From the NCBI GenBank assembly GCA_905147135.1, contig LR990041.1, positions 18,661,907 through 18,725,906 of the forward strand: 64,000 bases of DNA, given 5' to 3'. The notes below the pieces were generated by a model. It was not told where the DNA came from. It worked only from the letters and a program-made list of their open reading frames with translations, and searched no databases. Both the position numbers and the translations under genes were made by a program. Source of the DNA: Blastobasis lacticolella. Taxonomy: Eukaryota > Arthropoda > Insecta > Lepidoptera > Blastobasidae. Below, piece after piece: positions 31,823-42,709 of this stretch; the first letter of the stretch is position 1, and each line of letters starts with the position of its first letter.

Positions 31823-32185
31823 AAGGGACGTCCTAAGGGCATGAACGGTGGCTTCACCACCTTACGTGCCAAAACCGAGCTGGAGAGGCTGAAAATAATC
31901 TTTAAGGCTAGGGGCGGCGAATCTACAACAAAGCTTGGCTGTCAGGCGTCGGTAGGTGGTGCCAACTGCAATGGGCCTAATGCCCCCATCCTTTTTATTT
32001 AAAGCAATTAGGTTGGCACCATATGGAGTATCTATTACAGAACTAACTACCGCGCCTGACAGCATAAGGTTCAAGAGCCCCGTAATAGCGTTTAAAAGAA
32101 TATCTTCAGCCTCACCAGCGCAGCTCAAGAGGTCCTTTAGGTGCTGCGGGGTCAGGCCAAGTACTTGTAGTAGTAAACAAATTCA

Positions 32186-33340
32186 AAAACCATAACGGTT
32201 TTTAAACCGACCCTTCTCCATAGAGTCTAGTATAAGTACAACTGCCAATGAAACACAACCGCATCGATATATTGAATGATAATAATACCAAAGTGTTATT
32301 GTTAGATAGGTTTCCAATGATCTCGCAATAAAATCCATTAATTTGGAAAGCAATTGTAGGGATCAGTGCGGTTTGTTTATTTAAATAGCAAACGTAAATA
32401 CTGCTGCCGGTTTAACGAGCAAAGCCCCCGAGCTGCGGTTTCACAGCGATTGGAATTGTAATCAAGTAAGTACCTATCCGTGATTTGTGCATATGTTACC
32501 GGAAATATGTTGCATGTAATCCGTGATTATATACAATTACTAGGAAATGGATATAATCCCTAAAATCCACAGGAAATGTGTGTATTGAATTTTATTGTAC
32601 ACATTTCCTAGGAATTTTATACACTGTTTTAATCGAAAAGTCAAAAAGTCTAATCTATCAAAAACTTAGTTTTGTCAAAAACGGTTAGGTTGCAAGGAGT
32701 GAAGAGACGAGAACGTTGCGAATGTTGGAATGTACTATGTCCTGTACGTAATTTCTCGACAGCACTCAACCTTCTAGTAAATTCCTTGTAAATAGAGATT
32801 ATTATACTCTGGAAGCTTTCAAATCAGGTACGTCAGTGTTTCGGTCCTTCATTTCGATTGTTTACCTAGTAAATGAGGTTTAGGCATTCTCAAATAACTT
32901 TTTCCAGTAAAACTTCTTGAGGAGATGGAGAGCCTACTTTGAATTAAGAACACTTCCATGTTGCTCTTCTCTCGAGGTCAAGTTTCCAGTAGCTGCCTTC
33001 GGATATACCGGAAATAGCATAACACTGGATGTCAGAGGACGCCATTTTTAAAATTTAGATATGGCAAAATAACAAGTGATAAAACCTACGATTAAAGTAG
33101 AAAAAAGGTCGATGATACAGTTCTACGCCAGATAACGGCAACTTTTGAACGATTTTGCGAATCATCTTATTAGATCATCAAATCTGTGCATACGATTTAT
33201 ATTTGGCTTACGTAAATATGACCACGTTTTAATTTATCGATTCCAGTTCAAATGGCTCCCAATTCGACTACGTAGGAATGCATCACATATCCTTAACACT
33301 CTTTATTAACCTTTTCTCTTCTTCACATCTCTCTGTAGGG
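32186..33340. other. unassigned sequence
   Basis: No gene. A weak foldback at 32568-32616 (CAGGAAATGTGTGTA against TACACATTTCCTAG) is the only structure seen. Confidence 0.4.
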
Positions 33341-33470
33341 CTTGCACAAGTTGCTCTCGTAAGCGATAAGCGAGAATTTACGCGACATAGATACTGCTAT
33401 CATTTAATATTAGTATTGAGAGAATGAAACAAACGGTTTCTAGCGGTGCGAGCTTTTTAGCCATGCTGAA
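33341..33470. mobile_element. short TIR element, degraded copy 3
   Basis: CTTGCACAAGTTGCTCTCGT, GCGATAAGCGAGAA and TTAGTATTGAGAGAATG match the family at 7339 and 23763. The right inverted repeat has decayed (TTTTAGCCATGC). Confidence 0.5.
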
Positions 33471-33937
33471 CGGTTTTGTTTCTCCCGCCCACTGGACAAA
33501 CATTGTCGCCCCAATGTACGATCCCTGTAAGCAAAACCTCCCTATTATTTCGATTTTTATTCCTACTCCTTCACTGTTCATGCTTCAAGACTGTGGAGCT
33601 CTCTTTCTAAAAATCATCGTATAGCTTGTTAAGTATTTGTATCTAAGTAGTATATGTATTATAAAAATAATAAATAAATAAAATGTTTATTTTCTTTTTA
33701 CAAATTTTCTTAAAACTATATACTGTGATTGAGATCTTCATTTAAGCTTATTAGCTTGTGTTAGAAGATCTCGCTCTTCCTTATCTAAAATTATATTTTA
33801 GTAAAATGTTTCAATGTACAACACAAAATTAAACAATATGAGTATACAAGGTAAATAAACCAATTAATTAATAACGAAAAAACAGAATATAAAAAAAATG
33901 AACAATTATAATATAACATTAAAGTAAAGAAGTTGTG

Positions 33938-33968
33938 TGTATGAGTGTGTGTGTGTGTGTGTGTGTGA
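33938..33968. repeat. GT microsatellite
   Basis: Run of GT dinucleotides with one interruption (TGAGTG), within the LINE 3' region. Confidence 0.9.
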
Positions 33969-34219
33969 TAGAGTTCTGTTTATTCCAGGTTTGTGTTTAC
34001 TGTTGTTTAAGTGTCGTCTCAATTTCCTCATAGGTTTTGTCTTGGAGCCATAGTGATACTGCGGTTTTACACTCATACTGATTTTTTTATAAATGTTGAG
34101 TTTTTTATTTATGCTGTTATACAGATACGCCGATCGTGTCTTATATTGTCTTGTAGCAAAGGTGGTGTTTGCTTTGTGAGTTTGCATTACTATGTCTTTT
34201 CTTCTCTTCGTTTTGTTAG

Positions 34220-34441
34220 TTACTGCAACGATTTATGTGTTCTTAATAATAGGCGTGTGATGTACAGCTTCATAACAGAATGAAGTTTACAGATCTGGTA
34301 AAGGGTGGTGGTGGAAAAACATATCTTTTTAAAATGCATAACTTTCAAGATATTACGTTGAGCGCGCTCTACAGTCAGGAGTTTAGATTTCGCAGGAACG
34401 GCCCTAATTGGTATGCAGTGTTCTATGACAGACTGTACCAA
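34220..34441 (-). pseudogene. C-terminal thumb of the older LINE, left of the nested insertion
   Basis: Encodes LVQSVIEHCIPIRAVPAKS and LLTVERAQRNILKVMHFKK. The same words occur in order at 17479-18001 (QSLLIYFITSWGGAPK, LLTLERAQRSLLKVM), where they directly follow the RHIS segment, whose counterpart here lies 3.4 kb away at about 37890. Confidence 0.85.
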
Positions 34442-34572
34442 GGATAGATAGTTAAGTTCTCCCCTCTCAGAACTTTGAGGGTTTCTTGGTACAATGTGTT
34501 TATTTTTTTTTTATTACTCTACTAGCCAGGCATTTGACCGCCACCTCACCTGGTGGTAAGTGACGATGCGGT

Positions 34573-36685
34573 CTATGATGGAGCATGCCTGTCTAGGAAC
34601 AGCCTATTCACTCTAGCCTTGAAGGCATCCAGATTATATTGATCAGGGAACACACTCGCAGGCAACGCATTCCACTCCTTAGCCGTACGCATTATAAAAG
34701 TCGAGCCAAAGCGGCTCGTGCGGATAGTTGGAAGATCCACAACATAAGGATGAAGCGCTCGCCCGGATCGCGTCTCCCGGTGGCGGAAAGGGGCCGGCGG
34801 AATGAGGTCGTGCAACTGCTTCGCACACTCTCCGAAATGCAACCAGTAGAAAACCGACAAACGCGCAACCCTACGCCGATGCTCGAGGCTCTGCAGCTTA
34901 GCCTCAATTAACTGCGGATCACAAATAAGTCTCTTTGCCCGTTTTTCCACCGAATCCAAAGCAGCCAGTTGGTATTTGGCTGATCCATCCCAGAGGTGGC
35001 AGCAGTACTCCATGCAAGATCGGACTTGTGCTTGATATAATTGAAGCAACTGCCTTGAAGTGAAGTACCGCTCGACCTTCGAGAGGATTCCAAGTTTTTT
35101 TGCAGCAGTTTTGGCTTTTGATTCGATGTACTGTCCAAAGTTGAGATTGGTTGATAGCTCAACACCCAGGAGCTGTAGGTTGTCGGAAATTTCCACAGAC
35201 ACACCCCGGAAAGTCGGAGCCAGATGGAATGGACTCCGTTTAGCGGAAAACAAACACGCCTGTGTTTTGGTGGCGTTGAACGACACTAGATTGGCTTCGC
35301 CCCAATCGGACACTGCATTGAGAGCCTCATTCAAGCGACCAACCATGGCCTCTCGACAAGACTGAATATCGCCCCTACTAGCTTTTGCATAAGACAGATA
35401 TCTATCCGTTACTGTGCTGTCGTCTGCGTACCCAAAGATACCGGGTCCAAGCAGATTATTAATATGCAGCAGGGAAGGAACCGACCCCTGAGGAACTCCC
35501 GCGTCGATAGCCTTAAGTTCAGACGTGTAACCGTCTAGAACTACACGGATTGATCGTTCACTCAGAAAATCCGATATCCAGGTGGAAAAGCCAGCAGGAA
35601 TACCATATGTGGGAAGCTTGCTTAAAAGGGCTGCGTGCCAAACCCTGTCAAAGGCCTTGGAGATATCGAGAGACACAGCAAGGGCCTCGCCATGCCTCTC
35701 AATGGCCTCACTCCACATATGAGTAGCATACACCAGAAGGTCCCCAGTTGACCGACCACAGCGGAATCCGTACTGGTGATCGCTGAGGAGATCGTTACCT
35801 TCAAGATGCACGAGGAGTTTCTTGTTCAGTGCACGCTCCATAATCTTACAGAGAATGGAGGTAACCGAAATAGGGCGGTAGTTGGCAGGGTCTGCGCGGC
35901 TGCCCTTCTTGGGCACGGGCTGCACATTGGCAAGCTTCCATGTCTTCGGTACAATTCCAATCTCCAGTGAGAGGCGATACAGGCGCGTGAGAATAGGAGA
36001 CAACTCGGGGGCACAACTACGCAGGACTATTGCTGGTATACCATCTGGTCCACTAGCCTTGTTCACGTCTAGACTCCGCAGGATTTTTAAAATCTCTTTC
36101 TGATGTATACGCACCTCTGCCATAGTGCAGTCAGCGCGGGGTGAGATAGGTGGAGTTTTACCTGCAGTATCCAAACGTGAATTCGCCGCGAATTGAGAAG
36201 CAAGTAAATTTGCTTTCTCTTCCGCAGCATGCGCCAGTGTCCCATCCGGTTTCAGCAATGATGGTAACGAAGATTGACTAAAATTCGATTCGACCGCTTT
36301 TGCCAAAGACCAAAACGCCTTACTCCCAGGAGGGTAAGAGGCCAGTTTGGTGCCAATCCGACCTATGTGGTCGAAACGAGGCCTGCGTAGCGTCCTTTTG
36401 CAAGACTTGGCGGCGAGGTTAAAGGCTTTCTTCAGTTTGCGAGTATCCGGAGACATATGCGCTCGAGCCTCAGCCCAGGCAGAGTATGCCGCTTGCTTCA
36501 GCGCTTCAGCGCGACTGCAGTCAGCACTAAACCATGGACGAGACTTGCCATTCATCGCTACGTCAGAATATGGAATGAAGTATTCCATTCCCTGCCGTAT
36601 AACCGCGGTAACGGCTTCAGCACAACTCGACGGATCGCCCGAAGAGAAGCATGCCTCCCGCCAAGGATAGGACGAAAAAAAAGTG
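34573..36685 (-). pseudogene. LINE reverse transcriptase domain, about 700 codons
   Basis: Motifs in order: [69 protein letters not shown] (motif A), AGVPQGS (motif B), FGYADDSTV (motif C), thumb words [13 protein letters not shown] and [16 protein letters not shown], and the C-terminal [22 protein letters not shown]. After PQGS the usual LSPTLF-like residues are missing ([12 protein letters not shown]), an in-frame deletion of about five residues next to the active site. The stop is at 34573. Joined to the endonuclease frame upstream except for one base. Confidence 0.88.
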
Positions 36686-37720
36686 ACGCATCTCATCCCA
36701 ATCTGCTGATTTGTATCGCCACACCCGTCGGGGGTTGCATGGGCTTTGCTCGGGTGGGGAATAGACGTATACAGATTTCACCAGACAGTGGTCGGATGTA
36801 CCCAGTGGTGCGGAAACCGATACTGAGTGCCTGTCCGGATCAGTTGTCAGCAGAAGGTCTAAGCAATTGGCGGAATGGGAGTCGACATCCGGTACCCTCG
36901 TGGCGCTGTTTACTAGCTGGGTGAGATCTAGCGACAGAGCTAGTTTACGCACCTCTCTCCCAGCATGATTGGTCACCTGGTATGGGAAAAGCCACTCTTG
37001 GTGGTGGGCATTGAAATCCCCCAGAATGACCAGCTGCGCCGCGGGATAACGTTCCCTCGCTTCATCCGCCGCTTCAATGAGATGGTCACATAAGCGAGTC
37101 GTCTCCTGGACCCCGCTGTGGGATCGATAAACGCAGGCAAACAAGATTTGCACTTGACCGGTATCCACCAGAAGCCACAAAATGGACAAACCAGACCCCT
37201 CAAAGCATCTGAGACGCCGAATGCAGATGTCGTCGCGAGCGTACACACAGACTCCGGCACGAGGAACGAACCTGTGCTCGAGAGTATACCCTGGGTAGCT
37301 GAGGTACGCCGCGTCAGCCGGACTTCTGATCTGCGTCTCAGTGAGGAACAGCAGCTGCGGTTTTTCAGTCTCGAGGTGGTGGTGGACTGCATTGAGATTT
37401 GAGTGCAGGCCTCGGATGTTAGTGAGGTGCACTTTGAGTGGGAGGGAGTGCAGCCGCTGTTTATCGTTTATCCTTGTTTTTCGCTTCATATTATATTTAT
37501 TTGAGTGATAGGTTGTTATAGGAGGACGGAAGTTGGACGAGGTAGCGCTCCGCCGACCAGCTACCATGCTCACCATTGCCGCACGGGAAGGTGCCTGACG
37601 CGGAGACCGCGGGGACGCCCGAACCCCCCCAGATTGGCTACCTGGCCCTCCCATCCGGTCGCCAACCGGCAGGGTAGAGCAATCTGGGATTTTTCGTGAG
37701 ATGGCGGGGCAGCCTTTCAC
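36675..37720 (-). pseudogene. LINE APE endonuclease domain
   Basis: Encodes VHLTNIRGLHSNLNAVHHHL (the N-rich strand), QLLFLTETQIRS (the catalytic Glu), AGVCVYARDDI, FACVYRSHSG, LVILGDFNAHHQEW and [10 protein letters not shown] (GDFN and SDH motifs), the complete APE set. Upstream are basic residues rather than a CCHC ORF1. The frame leaves the RT frame at a run of eight A (36675-36682 on the plus strand), where seven would keep it continuous. Confidence 0.88.
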
Positions 37721-37887
37721 TGGTGGCTAGCCAGCTACTTGGGCCCCCAACCATCTACGGTCGACCAGCGGCGGCACCGTGCTTCGGATCCCGCTGCCCT
37801 CCGAAGCCAGGCACCCGGTACGGGAGTGGTGAGCAGTAGAAAACACGGTTACGCAGAGCGACCACAACTGTCCAGACCCATCCTCCT

Positions 37888-38880
37888 ATGTATGTGCCTA
37901 AGAGACTTAAATATCCAGGTCAATTTGCGAACTCTATTTCCGACGTGCTCGAGATGCGGGTACCAAGAGAGTCGTTGATCCACATATATACCCAGGTATT
38001 TGGTCTGCGTTACCTGCTCCACTGTAATTACCTGACCTGCCAAATCCTGGATCATGGTCAAGGCGGACCCCGGGCCCTCGTGCGCGAGAGCACAACCGGG
38101 ACATTAACGCCAAGATGATTTGGTCTGCGTTACCTTTTGTATAATAGTGCAGTTACCGGTTTTTCCGGTTGTTCCCGGGCTGCAGCTATGCAGACAAAAT
38201 GGAGTGGAAAAATCAATGCTTGGTTGCATGTCATTGTTGATCTAAAACAAATTGAGTTTGTTTTAGTCGTATTCAGCGTGAGGTAGTTATTACGTAGCCA
38301 TTTATCTATCTTCCTGAATTCAGCCTCAGCACTCTCCTTCACCGCATCCCAAGAGTCACCAGTAAACACCACCGCAGTATCATTGGCGTAAGCGAAAATG
38401 TTTGCGTGTTCAATAGGTAGGTTGCATAGGTCATTTATATAGACGAGGAACAACGTAGCACTCAGCACACTACCCTGGGGCACCCCATAGGACACCTCGT
38501 CTCCACTTACATGGTTTTCCAGCTTGACTCGTTGTTTCCTATCAGTCCTGTATATTTCATATAACAAAAAAAGTTAGGTAGTTTTGTAGAAGCGAGAGCG
38601 ATGTTCCTCTAAGCCCCATCCTCTCCAGCTTGTTTAATAGGATGGGAACAGAGACAGTGTCAAACGCTTTTTTTAGGTCCAAAAATACTCCCATACATTT
38701 CTTATGTTTGTTAAGTTGCTCAACCACCAATGAACTCAGTACAAGTATTGCGTCTTCAGTAGATTTACCCTGCCTGAATTCAAATTGGGATGGCGAAAGT
38801 AAATTGTACTTGTTCAGGTAGTTGAGCAACCTGACATTGATTAATTTTTGCAGGATTTTGGCGATCGCTGGTACCACTGA
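37888..38880 (-). pseudogene. RT palm of the older LINE, right of the nested insertion
   Basis: Contains FEFRQGKSTEDAILVL, FLDLKKAFDTVS, GVPQGSVLSATLF, AYANDTAVVF and TKYLGIYVDQRLSWYPHLEH. Motif C has Asn for the first Asp. Interrupted by the SINE fragment at 38016-38117. Confidence 0.82.
37998..38135 (+). mobile_element. 5'-truncated SINE A with 18 bp target duplication
   Basis: ATTTGGTCTGCGTTACCT occurs at 37998-38015 and again at 38118-38135. Between them lies the SINE A 3' block from GCTCCACTGTAATTACCTG to ATTAACGCCAAGATG (38016-38117). The duplication cuts the older LINE's TKYLG coding stretch. Confidence 0.9.
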
Positions 38881-39263
38881 TATAGGCCTATAGTTATAAT
38901 CATATTGGCTTTAATGTCCTGGTTGTGCTTTCGCGCACGGGGGCCCGGGGTCCGCCGCGACCATGATCCAGGATTTGGCAGGTCAGGTAATTACAGTGGA
39001 GCGACTGCCATCTGACCTCCATGACCAGGAACCTGACCAGATTGGATCATGGTTACACATCTAGTCGCCTGAATGTGCAGGTTTCATCACGATGTTTTCC
39101 CTCACCGTAAGAGTATCGGTTAGTATTCAACTAATGTACATAACTCAGAAAACAGTCATTGGTACATGGCCGGAGCGGGATTAACCCGGTACCTCTCTGG
39201 CTTACGAGCCAGATACTCTAACCGCTCGGCCACCGACGCTCTCAACTATAGGCCTATAGTTAT
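38881..39263 (-). mobile_element. full-length SINE A with 17 bp target duplication
   Basis: TATAGGCCTATAGTTAT at 38881-38897 and 39247-39263 flank a complete reverse-oriented SINE (38898-39246). Read on the minus strand it starts GAGCGTCGGTGGCCGAGCGG (tRNA-like head with A box), passes CTGGCTCGTAAGCCAG (anticodon-like stem, CGT) and a B box GGTTAATCCC, continues through AACCGATACTCTTACGG-like and GATCCAATCTGGTCAGG-like body words, and ends GGACATTAAAGCCAATATG. The head most resembles tRNA-Thr(CGT), but that is by eye. Confidence 0.9.
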
Positions 39264-40389
39264 GTATTGTATTATAATTATTTTATATTATATTTAGTAT
39301 ATTACATTTAGTTAGATAATATGATAGTGCAAGTCTTGTCTGCAATGATTTACTCATATCTCTCTTTAAAAAAGTAGCGCCTCTTGTGTTAGTTTTAATT
39401 TTGTACTGACCGCTTATTTTACACATAAACTAAAACATAAAAGTTTACGTGTAAAATAAACGGTCAAATAAATAAATAAATCATCTTAGCGCGTCATTGT
39501 ACTTTCTGCCAGGGCCCGCTACCCTTATTTTTCCACTTCGTCTGTTTTTACCATATGTTGTCATTTATTGGTTGACTTAGTGATATCAATCCGTCGATTC
39601 TTTGGCCTCACGCAGGAATCCATTTCTGATATCGGCAGGTTTAAGTATATAATATCCGACGTATCCCTGGGGCATGCGCAGCATGTAACCAAAACGCTAT
39701 AGTTTTGCAGTTATGGCTGTATTTTAGGAAATCTTCCTAATATTCTTTGGATGTTTGTTTCTCCTTGACGCTAAAAATTCTGAACGGAATTGATGATACT
39801 TTGCAGTGTAGTAGCTTAGGGACTATAGTTAAAAAACAAACTGCGCTTTTTATAATTCAATCCATGGAATTTCATACAATTTTATGCGCGTTTAATAACC
39901 AGCGTTCTACATTATAACTAGTCCCTTACCCCCATATTAATAAACGTAGCATAACTTTACGCCTAGGATTAGCAATAGAAACTTGTATGGCTATTCCTAC
40001 TTGTCAAGTTATGCCATGTTCAGTAGGGCCATGTTTGTAGGGCCGTTGTTACAGTCCAGAATAATACAGTCATAAGCTAGCATAAGTTATTACTTATCCA
40101 GAAATTCAAAGTGTTTCCCGCAAGAACGGAGCCGGAACATATAATAGTCGAAGTCACGGGCAAAACCAACTCATATCGTTAGGGGCTTTATATCGCGTAG
40201 TCTAACTTTTCGATTAACGAGCCACACAAATATATTTGTGATTTTACAACAATTTCAATTGCATTGCGTCGTAAATTATTCTTGAATGCGTCGTGAGTGC
40301 TACGCCTAAGAAATAAGCTATCCAAATTTCAATTCCTAACCCGAAATTATTATTTTTACTTTTTTTTGTCGTGTCGTGATGTCTTGTGG
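39264..40389. other. unassigned sequence with one hairpin
   Basis: At 39407-39464 GACCGCTTATTTTACACATA and its near-complement form a 23 bp stem with a ~12-base loop (about two mismatches). No gene. Confidence 0.5.
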
Positions 40390-40800
40390 CAATAAATGTT
40401 TATTTATTTATTTATTAAAGCTTTATGCACAAAAGTACAGTGGCGGACTTAAAGCTAAAATAGCCTTATCTACCAGTCAACCGGGATAATCTAAGCCTGA
40501 GAAAGGTAGGCGGTGCAGGAAAAGAAAGACAAAAAAAATACAAAACTATTTGAGTAAAAAGGAGGAGGGATATACATTTATGCAACTATAGTCCGGAAGC
40601 ACATACTAAATACATATACAAAACCATAAAATAAACATATGAACTTAAAACTGGATACAATATATAAGTAAAACCAAAGATAAAATAATATTTTAATTGA
40701 ACAAAGTGAAGAGACGAGAGAAAAGTGAAGTGGGTCGAACAGGGAGGGAGAACGAGTATTATGGAGCATCCAAGTAATGACCATGCACCGCTGTTCATGT
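40390..40800 (-). repeat. LINE 3' UTR fragment
   Basis: The plus strand starts ATGTTTATTTATTTATTTAT then GTGGCGGACTTAAAGCTAAA and CTACCAGTCAACCGGGAT, words usual in lepidopteran Jockey-like LINE tails read in reverse. The open frames here are noncoding AT-rich sequence. Confidence 0.55.
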
Positions 40801-42085
40801 AAATGTTCTTATTCTTAAACCACTAAGTTGTAATAGATTGCTGCTGTAAACATTTTGGTTTTCAGTCGATCTGATCCTGATACCTTGAGGACGTGGCTAG
40901 ACAGTCGTTTTACCTAAGTGAGCGCAATCACGCCCAAGGGAGGCCAGGCAAACAGAAGCTTTTAGTGATTATAGCCCGCAGACTCGGTGTAAGCATTATG
41001 GTGTCACTCCAAACAGAAGACAGTCATTTAAAATAATTATCCTTCTCCATACTTCATTCATGCCAATCTTAACTTACTTTAAATCACATGATGTTATTTG
41101 TGGAAATTTAGCTATGGCGCCCATTGTAGGGCCTCAGCCTTAGGATAAAAATGTTTTAATGAAGCAATGGAGTTTCAACAATATTCACTTCTCAAATAAT
41201 TCTGACTTTGACTTGCCGTCTGCAAGTGCATCCATATCTTTAAAGCTATTTATTTGGCTAACTAACTGGATAGTTCGCATAGACTTTTACAATTTCAGAA
41301 ATACTCATCCGACAACAGAGGAAATAAAAAAATTAAATGCACGTCAATTTCGTCTCCACGTGTAGCGTTGACGCTCGCTGACCCTTGATATTGCTAACTT
41401 ATAAATGAGTTTTTGCCCCTCAAACATTTGAAACTTGTCATACAAAGGACGTTAGTAGTCGCTTCTGTCTTTGGCTAAGGCTGGTTTGGTGGCATCCTTT
41501 TTTATATTCTGCTATACCGAAAGCGGAAGATTTAAAAATAGGAAAAATCAGCATCACGCATCTAAATATTGAACATTCAAGCCGAAAATCAAAATTGAAA
41601 ACTGATCGAGTCTAGGCGAGCGGTTATGGACGATTTGAAGTGGGCTTGTTTAGAGTGGGGTCTCCATCTAATTCTTTGGCGTGTAATGAAAAGTTACTAA
41701 TAAACAATGACTATGTCTATATCCATCTGGACAGTGTCATTCCACCACCAGCCTAAAAACACAAATTTTCACGAACGTTTTTGTACAACCAGAAAACGTT
41801 AGCTCTTCAAAGTCGTTGCTTACGAAACTTTGCTATTTAAAAATAGCTATATCAGAAAAGCTAATTGGCAGACTTTCGAAAATTATTGTAGTTAGCATGA
41901 AACTTTTTTAAAGTGGTAGCGACCACTTCAACTTTTGTAACTCGTAAGGGCTTAAATCTGAAAGTGTGTAATACGCTTAAGCCCACCAGTCCATATTTTG
42001 AAGTTTATACATAATTGGAAGTTCTTGTGACATTGGATAAAATAGTAAGCCTTAAATAGTAGCCACAAATATATTGGCTGTAGTA
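40801..42085. other. unassigned sequence
   Basis: No gene. Around 41515-41670 words such as GGCGAGCGGTTATGG hint at a degraded copy of the MITE at 27960 and 57386, but too weakly to call. Confidence 0.4.
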
Positions 42086-42163
42086 AATCCTGGATCATGG
42101 TCAAGGCGGACCCCGGGCCTTCGTGCGCGAGAGTATAACCGGGTCATTAACGCCAAGATGATT
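42086..42163 (+). mobile_element. SINE family A, 3' fragment
   Basis: AAATCCTGGATCATGGTCAA, GGCGGACCCCGGGCC and GCGAGAGTATAACCGGG, ending ATTAACGCCAAGATGATT. The 5' part is truncated. A word from the left flank, AGCCACAAATATATTGGCTGTAGTA-like, recurs to the right (GCTACAAAAATATTGGCTG) and may be an old target duplication. Confidence 0.75.
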
Positions 42164-42585
42164 ATTTTTTTTAGTAAGTAGTAAATAGTAGCTACAAAAA
42201 TATTGGCTGTAGTATAGTTCAGGTAGGTGCTGGCAGTACGATGGGTTCAATCAATGTCAGGGCGAAGGCCGCGGGGCTGGCAATCTAGTTAGCAAATTAC
42301 GACCTTTTCCTCCACCTGATTACTCTAATGAGAAAGAGAAAGTATTCGAAGATGAAATTTATTTTACCTAACCACAAACTACACCTTTCCATTTGAGTGG
42401 ATTGCGCGTAGGGTTCGGGTCTCGAGACGAGTGTTCAAGCGTTTCGGCCCGGTTTGGTTTTGGCCCGCGGGCGGAAACGCCTGATTAATTAAAATTATTA
42501 CTTTTCCTCAGACGTTTAGGCCCGTTGTTAAAAATTCTATTACAAAAATGTTTTTCCCGACTGTCCTAAAACTATTTTTGATAGC

Positions 42586-42709
42586 GAAACACCCAGACCC
42601 GTAACAGAAATTAAAATTCGTCATTTCAATTTCTGCCCGGCCGGGAATCGAACCCGGGACCTCTTGCGTGGCAGACCGACCATGTTGACCATTGAACCGC
42701 TCAGGTCGT
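42586..42709 (-). mobile_element. SINE family B head
   Basis: AACACCCAGACCCGTAACAG, GGCCGGGAATCGAACCCGGG (B box), GCGTGGCAGACCGACCATG and ACCGCTCAGGTCGTCA, in reverse. The 3' body is truncated. Confidence 0.8.

Larger units (their letters stand above)
30076..32185 (-). mobile_element. LINE with restriction-enzyme-like endonuclease, degenerate
   Basis: Minus-strand retroelement missing its 5' end. Order of motifs: LNKKDGGIRPIAVGTTYRRL (RT), VDVKNAFNSVDRGAL (motif A), GCQQGDSLGPAIFSLAI (motif B), VWYLNDETVGG (motif C, normally LDD), the thumb, then a cysteine/histidine stretch [29 protein letters not shown], and [23 protein letters not shown]...VWDA fits the PD-(D/E)xK core expected of a restriction-like endonuclease downstream of the RT, as in R2-type LINEs, and no APE domain is seen. 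Stops and frameshifts at several joints, and the changed motif C, make it inactive. Confidence 0.78.
34502..37870 (-). mobile_element. APE-type LINE, nearly intact, nested
   Basis: Starts 5' in a GC-rich leader near 37870 and ends 3' in a poly(A) tail (T-run 34502-34512 on the plus strand). One long coding region carries an APE endonuclease and an RT. It sits within the thumb coding region of an older LINE. Four 3'-truncated relatives of its tail lie in this window (7088, 29403, 47800, 63670), so the family was active in this genome. I found no clear target duplication. Confidence 0.85.
33670..39262 (-). mobile_element. older Jockey-like LINE hosting nested insertions
   Basis: A minus-strand LINE related to the one in the P450 intron. 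From 5' to 3': NYRPISVVPAIAKILQK (interrupted by a SINE), FEFRQGKSTEDAIL, FLDLKKAFDTVSVPILLNKL, YGVPQGSVLSATLFLVYIND, AYANDTAVVFTG, a SINE remnant, TKYLGIYVDQRLSW, RVRKLTWIFKSLRHI, then the 3.4 kb LINE at 34502-37870, then LVQSVIEHCIPI, LTVERAQRNILKVM and SAYLYNSINKKLNIYK, and a 3' UTR from about 33900 down to the AATAAATAAATAAA tail near 33670. It is truncated at its 5' end and multiply broken. Confidence 0.82.
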
